From NCBI GenBank assembly GCA_027475525.1, contig JAMWFC010000108.1, positions 1,811-65,810 of the forward strand: DNA of 64,000 bases, written 5' to 3'. Under the pieces are notes generated by a model that did not search any database, was not told the origin of the DNA, and was given only the letters and a program-made list of their open reading frames with translations. Below, in pieces: positions 43,994 through 56,884 of this stretch. This stretch comes from Macrolepiota albuminosa (lineage: Eukaryota; Basidiomycota; Agaricomycetes; Agaricales; Agaricaceae). Position 1 is the first letter of the stretch; each line of letters begins with the position of its first letter. The position numbers were made by a program, and so were the translations under genes.

Positions 43994-44930
43994 TGATAGG
44001 ACCCCATACAGGATCAGCGCATCGACGGCAGGCTACGGCAACACGGCACAGGCTTAGGATCCCTTAGCACATGCTAATTATCCAATTTTGGTGATATTTG
44101 ACGGCCAGGTACAGCAAGAAGCAGATCCGATCAATGATAGTGCTGACAGCAGACAGAATGACAACTGACAGATGGCATCAGTCACTGACGACAGTGCTTA
44201 AGGAGAAGCCTGATGATCTATCAAAAACTGATGGACAGCTTGGCGTTTGACTTTGGCGTCTGACACCGCTTAGCACCCCGATTTGGCACCTGACATCGCT
44301 TAGGTGTTCTGACAGACAGAAGAGTGATGGATTGATGGTTTAGTGTCGCAATCTTCCACCTGGCGTCGCTAAGGGTCTTGAATGGACGGTAGGGATCTGA
44401 AACCGTTGGAGCTACCCCTATAAAATTTTCTAGTTTACCGCACTTTGGTGTCATTGGCCACTGGCGATGGTGAACTCATTGTAGTATAAAAGTACTTACC
44501 GACTTGTACATACATCATAGAACCAGAGAGAACAGAGTTTCCTGCTCTCCTTACTTCAGTCTCCCTTACGCTCAAGACCTCATTTACGGTCGGCAACGTC
44601 GAACTCGTTGGCAGTTGCAGACTCTCGCTAACACTCGACACACTCATGCCTTGCAGCTACGGCAGGCATTAACGTTACTTAGACTTTGCTAAGCTTACGG
44701 TGTTCTTGCCGCTTACCTTTGCCGTGTTCACTTACCGCTTCTTCCCTAGGCGCTTTACCTTAGCGCTTAACACTTGCTGACCCCGTTACCGACTTCACTT
44801 TATTTTTGTAGGCACGTTCTCTGGGACCTGCCTGGGACTCCTCACATAACTTTTAGCGTGCCCAACGCAAGCTTTTGGTATGGTAACACTATTGTTATAT
44901 TTGTTTCTGACCAAACTTTGGGCATCATCA
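43994..44930 (+). mobile_element. 5' LTR of element D
   Basis: TGATAGGACCC to ATCATCA, diverged from the LTRs of B mostly at CG sites. Followed by the primer-binding site at 44934. Confidence 0.88.
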
Positions 44931-45362
44931 AATTGGAGCCCACCGTGAGGGACCTCTAGGGCAGAATTCCACCAGAAACCTGTCTCCAGTGTAGATGCCA
45001 TCTGCTAGAGCAGTCAGCAGAAGACATAGCTCCTTCCCATCCATCAACTCCACAACCACCTGGTGCCTTACCGGGTCTCTCTCTTGCACAGGAACTACAG
45101 AATGCCACTGTAGACGCATTTCCTGATCTCTTCCCACATTCCCTTGATTATAGCGCCGACGACTCCTTAGTGTCACCATTTGCCGTACCACAACCAGTTA
45201 CCCCCATTACTCCTCTAACACCGCTTTCTCAACTCGTTATTTCCCTTACCCTGTCGCAATTACCTAGAACTCCTTCACCACCTCCACTAACCGAACTCGC
45301 CAACACAGTCGCTATGGAACAACAAGTCCAGCGCATGCCACCACGTAACCACTTCTTGGCAC

Positions 45363-45880
45363 TGTAAGGGCGACCTCTAGAGGCTGTGGCTCAGTCACAC
45401 AGCTGGCAGAGGGAGATCCAAAGTGTATTAGAATATATACTGACAATATCAAGGTAGCTACTCACCTGGCAGAGGGAGATCCAAAGAGAACAAGTCTGGG
45501 GATTCCCTATGCCAGGTTGGACGCTTCTGGGGCCTCTGAAGCGTGGGAAACAACTGTACAGTACAACAAAACCTTAAAAACTCGAAAATTGACTAACCAA
45601 ACAAGTGTGCAAACAAGGGAGGAAAACTCCGGACTTTAGAAGTCAGAAAGGCAAACTCCGGCTTATCTAAGCAGCCTGGAGCGGTGCTGAAGGGCCCACA
45701 CTTGTCTGAGTGATAGCTAAAGAACCAGAGCACCTCAAAGGTTGAGAATAGTACCAACAGATAGTGTTGAAGAAGTAGTAACAGCCAAATGAGAGAATGG
45801 TAGAAGAAATAAGGAAGTGAATGAAAGGAGAGTGAAGAAATAAGGAGTGAAAGAAGAAAGGAATGAGGGGTCCCCTGACA
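45363..45880 (-). mobile_element. Family III solo LTR in gag of D
   Basis: TGTAAGGGC to CCCTGACA on the plus strand, with the 5-bp target duplication GGCAC at 45358-45362 and 45881-45885. The uninterrupted target is seen in element B as CTCGGCACCG. Confidence 0.95.
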
Positions 45881-46251
45881 GGCACCAAAATGAGACAAGT
45901 CCAAGCCACAGGAGCTCTCCCAGTATTTTAAGGAATTAGAGTATCTATTCAGGGATTGTGGAATTACCAACCACACGCAGATGAAGGAATACGCAGCAAG
46001 GTACATGTCTTATGACACAGCAGAGACATGGACAGGTCTTGCTGAGTTTGCCACCTTTGTTCCTGCTGCACCACCAGTTCCAGCCCAAGGTGCTTCGTAT
46101 GAGGACTGGAAGATGGCAGTAATCCAGTTGTACCCTGGCGCAGAGGAGGCTACCCGATACACAGTAAACAAGTTGCAGAAATTAGTTCAGGAATCATTCG
46201 ACAACGGTACTTCCTTGCTTGGCGTGTTCTCTGCGTATTACCGCGAGTTCC

Positions 46252-46827
46252 TGTAAGGGCGACCTCTAGAGGCTGTGGCTCAGTCACACAGCTGGCAGAG
46301 GGAGATCCAAAGTGTATTAGAATATATACTGACAATATCAAGGTAGCTACTCACCTGGCAGAGGGAGATCCAAAGAGAACAAGTCTAGGGATTCCCTATG
46401 CCAGGTTGGACGCTTCTGGGGCCTCTGAAGCGTGGGAAACAACTGTACAGTACAACAAAACCTTAAAAACTCGAAAATTGCCTACACAAACACTTGTACA
46501 AATAAGGGGCAAACTCTGACTGTACAGTACAACAAAACCTTAAAAACTCGAAAATTGCCTACACAAACACTTGCACAAATAAGGGGCAAACTCTGGCAAA
46601 CTCTGGCTTATATAAGTGGTCTGGAAGCGGTGCTGAGTGGGCCCATACTTGTCTGAATGGTGGCTAAAGAACCAGAACATCTCAAGGGCTGAGAGTGGTA
46701 CTAACAGATAGTGTTGAAAGAATAGAAACAGTAAAATGAAATAATGTCAGAAGAAGTAAAAGAATGAATGGAAGGAGAGTGAAGAGATAAGGAGTGAGAA
46801 AAGGAAGAAATGAGGAGTCCCCTGACA
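46252..46827 (-). mobile_element. Second family III solo LTR in gag of D
   Basis: Same ends as the copy at 45363, flanked by GTTCC at 46247-46251 and 46828-46832; element B has the empty site GAGTTCCAG. It is longer because of a 77-bp duplication starting at 46442. Confidence 0.95.
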
Positions 46828-48012
46828 GTTCCAGAAAATTGCTAGATGAAGCTCTATATTAACGAGGAATGTTGCCTATTCCAACAGGGAATCCTGACTT
46901 CATTGTGGACTCGTATTGCTCGTCGCCTAGAAATTGTCTAGCAGGCCCATCATCCAGAGAAGCCATATAAAGTTGCCGATGTCTTTGAAGCCGATAAATA
47001 GGTTCTCAAGGGAACGGACACTGGCGTTGGTATACAACGCACTAGGATGAGCCCACCCCCTGAGCGAACCATTGGTATCATTCCCATCCTGCCTCCTGCT
47101 ACCGACTTCATTAAGAAAGAGGAGCTCAATGCTGCTATTACCACCACTGTCGCTTCCGCCATGATGTGTATTGAAACCATGATCACCACCAACCTCACTG
47201 CTAGCCGACCCGCTAACGTACCCGCATCTGGCCCTTGCCACTTCTGTGGGGAAATTGGCCATACTATGACCAGAGGACGCTGCGTGACTTTAGAGAATTA
47301 TATTCGGCAAGGAAGAATTTGAAGGGCTATCAACGGCAAGATAGTCCTAACCACTGGCGCCACCATTCCCAACTACCCAGACAAGAAGTCTTTCCAGGAG
47401 TGAGTAGATGAATGGCATAGGCGCAACCCAGGACAAATCGTCACCAGCACGCTTTCCGGCAATGCCAACCCCGACCCTGATCAAGTGACTCAACAGCAAA
47501 TGATTCACGAGGTCTTACACTTTGACAGCGTTGGCAACCACCCTACTTTCTCGTGGGAAGAGCGAATCACTAAGCTACAGCAGGAATTGGATTCACTGAA
47601 GAATCAGGTTTTTGATGGGGTTGAAGTTAAGCAGCCTAAACAGCCCCTTAAAGGATATAAGCCAATGCCTCCCACTAGCAAGTTACCGACTTCTGCTCCT
47701 GCCGCACCACCTGCTACCACTCCAGAACCATTGTCATCTGCTACCACTCCTGAACCGCCTTTACCGCCTCTCCATCCCTACTCAGGGATTCCCGACCGAT
47801 ATCATGCTCCTGCACAACGAAACTTTGCCACTCCCAAGAAGCGTCCTGAAGGTGGTTACCAACCTACCACGCCAATTTTTGACATAGAGAAATCAAACCA
47901 CGTCTTTAACCGCATCATGAAAACCGCCGTCACTTTATTAGTTGAGGAACTATGTAGTATTGCCCCAGACATCCGCAACCAGGTCAAGACGGCAGTCACT
48001 CCCTGACAACCC

Positions 48013-48612
48013 TTGGCGACAGCCGTTGCTGAGGTTGATGAACTTGACAATGCGCTTCCTGGTTTTTCTGTTACAATCGACTCTCCCGACACCAAAGAGC
48101 CTCCTGCCAACACCATTGATAATGCCACCTCTGTGGACCCAGTGGAGACCTATCTTAGGTCAGTGGACCATGGAGAGGACCCCGCAATCCTTACTGTTGC
48201 CCAAGAATCACACGCTATTTGCTCAGTCACGCTAACCGTAGACAATAAGCATGAGGTAGAGGTGATCGTGGACAGCGGTTCTCAAATTATTTCCATGGCA
48301 GCGGAAGTCGCTAACAATTTGGGTCTCATTTATAACCCTACCGTTATACTAAACATGCAGAGCGCTAACGCTATGGTAGACAGATCCCTAGGCCTCGCCA
48401 AGAATGTGCCTTGCACCCTTGGCGACATCACTTTCTACTTGCAGATACACATTTTGCGCTCCCCGGCATACGACTTACTACTTGGCAGACCCTTCAACGT
48501 CTTGGCACGATCAGTCGTCAAGACAGTTACCAATGATGAAATGACCCTAACAATTAGTGACCCAAATTCCGGAATCCGACAAACGGTGCCAATGTTCCCT
48601 AGGGGACAATGA
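48013..48612 (+). pseudogene. Retropepsin region of element D
   Basis: Open over almost 200 codons with the protease motif VDSGSQIIS and the DLLLGRPF box, and without the 77-bp duplication found in B. It ends at a TGA that is CGA in B (about 48610). It lies in the same frame as gag apart from the gag stop at 48004-48006. Confidence 0.8.
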
Positions 48613-48674
48613 AAAGGCGCCCTTGCTAAGCCCCCGGAGTTTACTGACCAACACGCCAACGAACGACCCCACAG

Positions 48675-50401
48675 GTGTTTTCACAAACCATCGAGGAGGT
48701 GATTGGCGACGATCACGGAGATGTGGCGCTAACGATGGAATATGACCATTCTACTGGTCTTGTAAATGTTGTGTCCACTGCTTTTCTTGATGAAGAAGTT
48801 TTAACTACTTTATCCGCTACCAACGCTGAGCTTTCCCAGAAAAACCCAAACATTACCAACTCTGCTCTAACATACTTGTACCTTACCGCTTCTGAATCAT
48901 TTCAAAATATTGCATCTACTGATACATATCTCACTACCCTTCCCAGAGCCTCGTCTCCTGCCGTTCTTGGACTTGCCGCTCCTCAGGCTACAGTTCCCCT
49001 TTCCACATCTGTGTATAACCAAGCTAACGCTCCCAAAAGGAAAGGGGTACAAGTTAAAAAGAAATATAAGCCAGTTGCGCTTAAAACAAAACCCGTCGCT
49101 ACGCACTCTCCTGAGACGTTTAGAATCGAGCGCCAGATCATTGGCAACCCTCTTGCCGATATGCCAACCTTATCACCGAATCCGCCACCCTTTCAGCCCA
49201 CGGGACGTTTTACTGCGGAATGCCAACAACAATTCGCAAAGGAGCATGACACAGGATTTTTGACCAAAGATGAGTTGAATGTCCTTACCGATCTCGTTGC
49301 TAAGCAAGATAAAGCCTTTGCTTGGGAGGACTCGGAACGTGACAGTCTACGTACAGATTTCTTCCCACCTATTGTAATCCCAACCATTCCTCACGTGCCG
49401 TGGACTGAGCACAACCGACCATTACTGCCTGGAATAGAAGCTGAGGTCTGCCAAATTATTAGGACCAAGATACAGGCTGGCGTCTACGAACTCTCCAATA
49501 GTTCTTACCGCTTCCGTTGGTTTTGCGTCCTCAAAAAGAATGGTAATCTGCGCATAGTCCACAGCCTTGAACCGCTAAATAGAGTTACCATCCGACACTC
49601 TGGCATACCGCCTTTTCCTGACCATGTTGCCGAATCCTTTGCCAGGCGCATTTGTGGCGCCACCCTTGACCTTTACGTTGGCTATGATGAACACCTGATA
49701 CACCCATCTTCCCAAGACCTTACCACTTTTCAAACTCCGTTTAGCACGTTGCGCCTAGTTACTTTGCTGATGGGTTGGACAAACTCAGTCCCTATATTCC
49801 ATGATGACATTACTTTCATCCTCCAGCCCGAAATACCGCATAATGTCTTAAGCTTCATTGATGATGTTGGCGTCACAAAGACTGGCGACTCATAAACGGC
49901 TTACCGGTGATCCATCACAAGAACTCCAACATTCGCTTAGCGCTATGGGAGTTTTTCCTGCTGCTCAATCGAGTTCTCCAACGTATGAAGTATAGCGGTG
50001 GTACCTTTAGCGGCCATAAGCTCCTTCTTTGTGCGCCAAGGTTCAAAATACTTGGTCACATCTGCACTCCTGACGGATGAGTTCCTAACGAGTCTCACTT
50101 AGCACTCCTGGAGCGATGGGGTCCTTGCCGCGACTTATCTGAAGTTCGCGCCTTTCTTGGTACCATAGGCGTTCTTAGGATATTTGTCAAGAATTTTGCC
50201 CATCGCACACATGCCCTTAACTGACTCACCCACGCTAACGAGCCCTTTGAGTTTGGGCCAGACCAGGTCACTGCACAATGCGATTTGGTAAAAGCCCTAC
50301 AAGACGCTAAGCCCCTACTTCTCATCGACTATAGCTCTGCTGACCCTGTTATCCTGGTGGTGGATACCTTATACATTGCCGTTGGCTACTTCTTGTGTCA
50401 G
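48675..50401 (+). pseudogene. pol: Pol of element D, left part
   Basis: Matches residues 1 to about 575 of the Pol of element B. It is open to 49895, keeping FIDD, then a small deletion near 49875 shifts the frame. Stops such as the one at 50221 are CGA in B. RNase H is cut at TSD GTCAG (50397-50401) by element C. Confidence 0.88.
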
Positions 50402-51122
50402 TGTCAGGTTCCGCTGAGTCGGGGGCTTTCCGGGAAAGCAACGCCCTTACGATGCGGACTTGACCTACGAATACTCGGGTGTCTGGAACTCCGGGGCTAG
50501 GACTCCGGGATTCAAGACGAGGACAGGGGTAATCCCGGGAGAGGGGACTAGAGTCCGGGAGTTTTGGGTTGGGGGTGGCTGAGAGTTAGAGGGGGTCGAG
50601 TCGTGAACCAGAGGTTCTAAGACGAGACCAAGTTAGTAAATCAAGAGTCGCAAAGTGCGTACCAAAACTTAGAGCACGTGAATACTTAGGCGTGCCAGTC
50701 GAAGCGTACCAATCAAGGCGTACCAGTCAAGCAAAGGGCACGCAATATCCAAGTAAGCAAAGTATGTAATATCAAGACTACCGAATACAACAGGGAGCTA
50801 CACTATAAGTACTACGGGGCCAGGTCTCGGGGTTCCGGGATGTCTGGGATGGGTTCCGGGGGTCATTGAGTAGCGGCAGGGGCTGTATACCGGGATCGCG
50901 CGTGTGGGGCGCGCGATCAATTGGCGCGGATGGAGCCGTGATGCGTGATGCGTGATGGCCGGCACGAGTCGCGTGATCTGATTGTTGATCGGGGCTGGTG
51001 ACGGCTGATGGCGGTCCTTGATGCGCGTGATGGCGGGGCGTGTCCTGTGGGGTCGGAGGGAGGGTCCCGGAGGGTGTTCCGGGGGTGTCCCGGGGTGGGC
51101 CTGGATGGGAGGGGTCGTGACA
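50402..51122 (-). mobile_element. 3' LTR of element C
   Basis: Left LTR on the plus-strand map. It differs from the other LTR by a few CG/TG changes and two small indels in the repetitive GGGTGTCCCGG part. The predicted start sequence is at 50767-50779. Confidence 0.93.
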
Positions 51123-51135
51123 TCACCCCCCCCTC
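51123..51135 (-). promoter_or_regulatory. Polypurine tract of element C
   Basis: On the minus strand a GAGGGGGGGGTGA run directly precedes the 3' LTR, identical in layout to element A. Confidence 0.8.
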
Positions 51136-51140
51136 AGCAC

Positions 51141-51294
51141 CGAGACCCTCCGAGGCGCGCGTAGCCGGTGGTTCGGACCGGGGGTCAACTGTGGGATCCG
51201 GCACCTGACCTGCCACCCGAGACCCTCCGAGGCGCGCGTAGCCGGTGGTTCGGACCGGGGGTCAACTGTGGGATCCGGCACCTGACCTGCCACG
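51141..51294. repeat. 77-bp duplication beside the 3' LTR of C
   Basis: Exact copies start at 51141 and 51218, in the 5' leader of the antisense gene. Confidence 0.85.
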
Positions 51295-51327
51295 TATCGA
51301 AAAAAAATTTTACCGTCAAGTTCAACC

Positions 51328-53104
51328 ATGTTGCGTACGCCAACGCATTCCCCGACGCCCCCGCAAACAAACAAGGTCGTGCCCCTCATGGCATGGGAAG
51401 CCCGGGACGCACGTTACCGGGCTCAACTTGACCGGGAGCGCGTGGCGGCGCTCGCCGAGCAACGTGAGTACTCCCGCGCCGCCCCTTTACCTCACTGACC
51501 TTTCCTTTTCAGAACAACGCAACATTCCGGCCCCGGAGGCGGGTCCCAGCCGACTCCCGGAATCTGTTCCCGGGGCGGGTTCCAGTTGTCCTGCGCCGAC
51601 CTTCACGCGCATGACTGTTCGTCCTCCCCATTCGCAGCCCCCTCCCCATCCTAGATTGCCTGCCCCCCGCTTTCGTCGTTCCGGGATGGAGATAGAGACC
51701 GTGTCGGAGGTCCCGGAGAGTCGACGTGTCGCGTGGGCGGATGCGACACAGGATCTGTTTGTGGAGGCCCTGGAGAGGCTCCGGGGTCTGCCTACCCACG
51801 CCTGGTGCGTGAACAACGGACCGGTGAGTCGTTGCCCTACCTCTGATCTCTCTTGCTGACTCCGGTGTAGTGCTTGCACTGTGCTCGCCGAGGCGTACTT
51901 TGCGAGTTCGAAGTCCTGGGCCCCTCGTCCCGCCGGGACACGGCCGTGTGTGAGGCTTGCCGCCTCAACCACGAACGTTGTTCCGTGTCGGCGCTGTGGA
52001 GGGCGCGCGCCGGGACACGGCCGTGTGTGAGGCTTGCCGCCTCAACCACGAACGTTGTTCCGTGTCGGCGCTGTGGAGGGCGCGCTGTGTTGCCTGGGAG
52101 CAGGGATGGCCGCTGGGGGAGGTTACCTGGAGGATGGGGGTAGAGGAGCGGGACTGGGTGGCGGAGCCTGTGGGGGAGGTGGTGGAGCCGGTAGGGGGGG
52201 TGCCCGCAGCGCCCGCGGAGGCGTCCAGCGGGGGGTCGGGGGGTCGGGGGGTCGTCCGGGTGGGGGGCCGGGGCCGGCCTGTGGTGCTGATCACGTGCCA
52301 GGCTCCTCGGTCCGGTACCCGGGGGGAGGGGGGGCGCCTGGACAAGGGGAAGCGGCGGGCGTCGCCCAGTCCCTCCCCGGGCCCCTCCAAGAGGGCGCGC
52401 CTGCCCATGCAGACCCCGTCCCCGGCCTCCCCAGCGCGCGTTTCCCCAGCAGTATTCTCCCCGCTGTCCGGGCGTCCCTTGAGCGCCGAGGTGAGGAAGC
52501 TGCAGGCGCGTTTGGAGCAGGCAGGCCGGGAGAGGGAGGAACACGAGGAGGGGGCGAGGGAGGAGGCAGCGCTCCGGCGGAGGTTGGAGGAGGATCGCGA
52601 GGCGGCCCTCCGGGAGTTGGGGGAGGCGAGGGTGGCACGGGGGAAGGCCGAGGCCCGGCTGGACGCCATGGGGGCCAGGCTGGGGCAGGGGGTTGGGCTC
52701 CCTGGGGTTGGTCGAGGTTCTGCGCCGGGATGTGGTGATCGGGCGTATGGCCTCTCTTAGTGAGTGCTCCTTTTCTCGGGGTCGGGTCGGTACTGACATT
52801 CCCAGGTTGGGCTCGGGAGCATCGCCAGCTCCTGGACGGAGTGGCCGCGGCGCTCGCCTCCCTGCAAGAGGGGCTCCAATCGGAGGCGGGGAACCCCGGG
52901 GTGGAGCGGGGTCTGGATCTGTTGGGGAGGCTGGTGACCGCGCACCGCCGGAGGAACGTCCCGGCCCCGGGATCGTGGTTCGAGCGGGTTCTGGACGAGG
53001 GGGAGCCACTCCCGTCCTGGGACCAACTGGCCGAGGAGGTGTGGCGGGGACACGGTCCGGAGGGGGTGGGGGAAGAGTTCCGGGGCTGGCCGAGGGGAGG
53101 GTGA
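51328..53104 (+). CDS. Antisense Zn2Cys6-like accessory gene of element C
   Basis: A spliced gene opposite to pol. Exons: 51328-51463, 51513-51823, 51871-52759 and 52806-53104, with GTGAGT donors and AG acceptors. It starts MLRTPTHSPTPP 205 bp inside the 3' LTR. Exon 3 opens with the cysteine cluster CX2CX6CX15CX2CX6C, then a Gly/Pro-rich region, a basic KGKRRASPSPSPGPSKRAR stretch that looks like a nuclear localisation signal, and a charged coiled coil (EEDREAALRELGEARVARGK). Exon 4 gives WAREHRQLLDG and ends at TGA 53102-53104. The 77-bp duplication at 51931-52084 shifts the frame, and removing it makes exon 3 continuous. A further frame change near 52685 in a G run may be real or an error. 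Zn2Cys6 clusters bind DNA; a role in regulating the element or host is inference. Confidence 0.72.
51871..51981 (+). other. Zn2Cys6-like cysteine cluster (element C)
   Basis: Cysteines spaced CX2CX6CX15CX2CX6C. The two halves match the fungal binuclear zinc cluster exactly, with a longer middle loop than the classical 5-12 residues. The intron acceptor GGTGTAG abuts the first Cys codon. All six cysteines are also kept in the decayed copy in element A. Confidence 0.75.
51931..52084. repeat. 77-bp duplication in the antisense gene
   Basis: Exact copies at 51931-52007 and 52008-52084, partly duplicating the cysteine cluster. Frame bookkeeping shows that one copy must be dropped for a continuous exon. 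Confidence 0.88.
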
Positions 53105-55214
53105 GGGTAGTTCGGGGCCCCAGCTCTAGGGGCCCCCGTTTTCTTGTTGCTGTCCCGTAGCTGTAGGTATAGTGTACTATATATAGAAAATGTATATACT
53201 TGGCTGTCCTGGGTCAGTAGGAGTAAGGGGGCGAAAGAAACCGAAAGAAACTGGAAAGAACATCTTGCCCAGATGCCAGGACACTACTATGAAAAGGTAC
53301 TAAAAAGGAGTAAGGTCTAGAAAGGGAAAGGGTAGAAAGTATACATGGGAGTTGAATCCCTACTGGGCCCAGAGGCGGGGGTTACGCCCACTACTGCCGT
53401 CTGTGAGTCCTGCGCCCGGGAAGGTCGTTTCCCGGGTGCCGTTGTTGGAAGTCCCGGAGTTTGTCGAGGGCACCTTCGAAGTTTCGGCGTGGTTCCCAAG
53501 TATCGTCTTCCGGGCCATATCCCTTCCACCGTATGAGGAAGTGGGGTCGTCCCCGAATGTTCTGGGAGTCGAGGATGTCTTCAACTTCGTAGTGGTACTC
53601 GTCCTCGACCTCGACCAGGGGAGGGGGCTTGGGGCGCCGTTCGGGAAATGGGTCTGGGGGGTGTCGTTCCAGGAGGCGGACGTGGAATACTGGGTGCAGA
53701 CCTTTTAGTCCTGGGGGGAGCTCGATCTTGTAGGCGTGGGATGAGACCTTCTTCAATATTTTGAATGGGCCGAGACGCTTGTGATCGAGTTTTGGGGAGG
53801 GCCGGCGGGTGCGGAGGTGTCGTCGATCTAACCATACCTTTGTCCCGGGGGCCCAGTCGGGGGTGTCTTCCCGTTTCCGGTCGGCGTGTTTCACGTAGGC
53901 CCGGTTCGCGATGTTGATCTCTTCCCGGAGAAACTCGTGAAGGGATTGGAGATCCCGGGCGACCTCGTGGGCGGCGTGCGACGGGATGTCCCGGAGCGAG
54001 AGTGTCAGTCGAGGGTGGTATCCCTTGTTGGCAAAGAAGGGGGATACCCCGGTGGCAGAGTGCGGCGTGTTGTTGTAGGTGAACTCAGCCAGGGGGAGCT
54101 CAGTGCGCCAGTCGTCCTGCAAGTAGTTGACGTACAGTCGGAGGTACTGCTCGAGAGACTGGTTGACCCTTTCGGTTTGGCCGTCGGTTTCGGGGTGGTA
54201 GGCGGTAGAGAGGTTAGTCTTTACTTCAAGTGCCTTACACAGGGAAGTCCAAAACTTGGACACGAAGAGAGGGCCACGGTCGGAGACGATGTTGTCTGGG
54301 AGTCCATGTTTGGCGAAGACGTGCTCGAGGAACAGTCGGGCGAAGTCCGGGGCGGTGTCTGTGGTGTGACAGGGTAGGAAGATGCCCTGTTTGGTTAGCC
54401 TGCACACAATGACGAGAATGGCATCGAACCCTTCAGATTCCGGGAGTTCGACGATGTGGTCCAGGGATATGGAGGACCAGGGGCGTCGTCCGACTGGCAG
54501 GGGTTTCAGGAGTCCGTATGGTCGGTGTCGGGGGACCTTGGCCCGGAGGCAGGGTTCACATGATCGAATGTAGCGGGTCACGTCCTTCTTCAACCCTGGC
54601 CAAAAGTAAGTCCGGGAGATCAGCTGGAGGGTCTTACGTATCCCAGGGTGTCCCCGGAGTTTATGATTGTGGTGTTGACGGAGGACGTCGTAGCGGAGTT
54701 GGGCGTGATCCGGGACGTAGATGCGGCCGTCCCGGAGGAGGAGTTTTTCGTCGGGGGACAAGGAGAAGGCGGGGTCCCAGTTGGTTCCGTCGGAAGAGTT
54801 TCGGGGGTCGTGATTGGTGAAGTACTTGTCTCGGGGAGCACAGCGGATCTGGTTCAGGGTTTCTTCGTCGTTTAAGATCAGTACAGCATTCAGATGTTCG
54901 GGAGGGATCACCACACGATGATTGAATGCATTGCGTTCCGCCTCAAACGACTTCTTGGGATAGACGTCTGGACGATGGGTGAGGGCGTCGGGTTTGGCTC
55001 TGAGTCGTCTCGGGCGGTACTGGATCGTGAAGTCGTATTCCGAGAGGACCTTGGACCATCGGGCCTGCCGTCGACTAAGCTGTTTGGTCGTGGTGAAGTA
55101 CTGCAGGTTGTTGTGATCCGAGTAGACCTGAATCCGGTGTCGGGCTCCCTCGAGGTAGGCTCGCCATTGCTTGAAGGCTTCGACGATGGCGAGGAGCTCC
55201 TTGTCGTAGATGTC

Positions 55215-55368
55215 GTAGTTGAGCTCGGCGTTGATCATGGACCGGGTGTAGAAGGCAACTGGCCGGGGCTCCCCTCCATCAGGTTCCATCTGTAGTTGAG
55301 CTCGGCGTTGATCATGGACCGGGTGTAGAAGGCAACTGGCCGGGGCTCCCCTCCATCAGGTTCCATCT
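55215..55368. repeat. 77-bp duplication in RNase H of C
   Basis: Exact copies at 55215-55291 and 55292-55368 break the frame between two long open stretches of Pol. Confidence 0.88.
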
Positions 55369-55691
55369 GCGAGAGGATCCCGACGATGGCGTAGTCGGAG
55401 GCATCGCATTCCAGGATGATCGGGAGGGTCGGGTCGTAGTGCCGGAGTACGGGGGCGGTCGTGAAAGCCTCCTTGAGCAGGTTAAAGACACTCTGGCACT
55501 TACTGTCCCAGTTCCAGGCGACGTCCTTGCGTGTGAGCCGGTTGAGGGGTTTCGTGATACCGGAGTAGTTATCTATGAACCTCCGGTAAAAGTTAGCGAA
55601 ACCCAAGAAAGACTGTACTTCCTTGACGTTCCGGGGCTGCGGCCAGTTGACGATGGCCTCGACCTTGTGGGGGTCCATGCGAACGCCGTTC

Positions 55692-55845
55692 GGGGATACG
55701 ATGACGCCAAGATACTCAACCTCTTCCATATGGAATGAACACTTCTCGGGCTTGGCGTGGAGGTTGTGCGGGATACGATGACGCCAAGATACTCAACCTC
55801 TTCCATATGGAATGAACACTTCTCGGGCTTGGCGTGGAGGTTGTG
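55692..55845. repeat. 77-bp duplication in RT of C
   Basis: Exact copies start at 55692 and 55769. A second one starts at 55934 and 56011, so RT is broken twice by the same kind of artefact. Confidence 0.85.
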
Positions 55846-56530
55846 CTCCCGGAGGCGTTCAAGGACTTGCCGGACATGCTTCTGGTGATCCTCCGGTGAG
55901 TCGGAATAAATGAGGATGTCGTCCAGATAGACGATCACGAAGACGTCGCTCATGTCATGGAAGATGTCGTTCATGAAGTATTGGAACGTGGCAGGGGAGT
56001 TAGTCATTCCATCACGAAGACGTCGCTCATGTCATGGAAGATGTCGTTCATGAAGTATTGGAACGTGGCAGGGGAGTTAGTCATTCCGAAAGGCATTACA
56101 AGGTACTCAAACAGACCATACCGCGTGCGGAACGCGGTTTTCCACTCGTGTCCCGGGGCGATGCGGACGTTGTTGTAACCGGAGCGGAGGTTGATCTTTG
56201 TATAAACCTTGGCACTGCGGAGTTGATCGACCAGATCGCCAATGAGCGGGAGCGGGTAGCGGTTCTTCTTGGTGATCTTATTGAGTCCCCGGTAGTCGAC
56301 ACAGAGTCAGAGCGAGCCGTCCTTCTTCTTGGCGAATAGAACCGGGGCTCCGGCGGCGGAGGCGGAGGGTCGGATGAATCCCTTACCGAGCATTTCGTTG
56401 AGGTAGTCCTTGAGAGCCCGGAGTTCGACCTCCGACATGTTGTAGACCTTGCCGAAAGGGGGGGTGGCTCCTTCCTCAAGGTCGATGGTGTGATCATAGG
56501 GGCGGTGAGGGGGGATCTCCTTGGCGTCTC

Positions 56531-56884
56531 CTTCGGAGAATACGTCAGCGAACTCGTGATACTCCGGGGGAACTACTTCTCGGAGGATTTGCTCCTCGGT
56601 TTTCCTCCTTCGGAGAATACGTCAGCGAACTCGTGATACTCCGGGGGAACTACTTCTCGGAGGATTTGCTCCTCGGTTTTCCATTCCGGGGGAATAGCGT
56701 CTCCTCGTAGGTGTTCTTCCGGGAGAGAGGGCGAGGTGTGTAGCTGAAACGTGGGAGTTCCATCCCTCATGAGGTGGGCGAAGGGGGCGGCCCCAATGAT
56801 CCTGAGGGCGAGGTGTGTAGCTGAAACGTGGGAGTTCCATCCCTCATGAGGTGGGCGAAGGGGGCGGCCCCAATGATCCTAATG
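56531..56884. repeat. Two 77-bp duplications between protease and RT of C
   Basis: First copies start near 56531 and 56731. Both disturb the linker frame upstream of the RT. Confidence 0.8.

Larger units (their letters stand above)
45314..48006 (+). pseudogene. gag: Broken gag of element D
   Basis: Starts with the same MEQQVQRMPPRNHF as element B. It is split by LTR insertions at 45363-45880 and 46252-46827, has a deletion next to 46845, and carries stops. Those near 47320 and 47403 correspond to CGA codons in B. The zinc knuckle CHFCGEIGHTMTRGRC is preserved with its unusual CX2CX4HX6C spacing, which argues that this spacing is a family trait. Confidence 0.85.

Noticed and set aside
52034..52738. 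Gly/Arg-rich overlapping frame in the antisense gene of C
   Set aside because: The competing frame carries the cysteine cluster continuation, NLS and coiled coil conserved in element A; this one is compositional.
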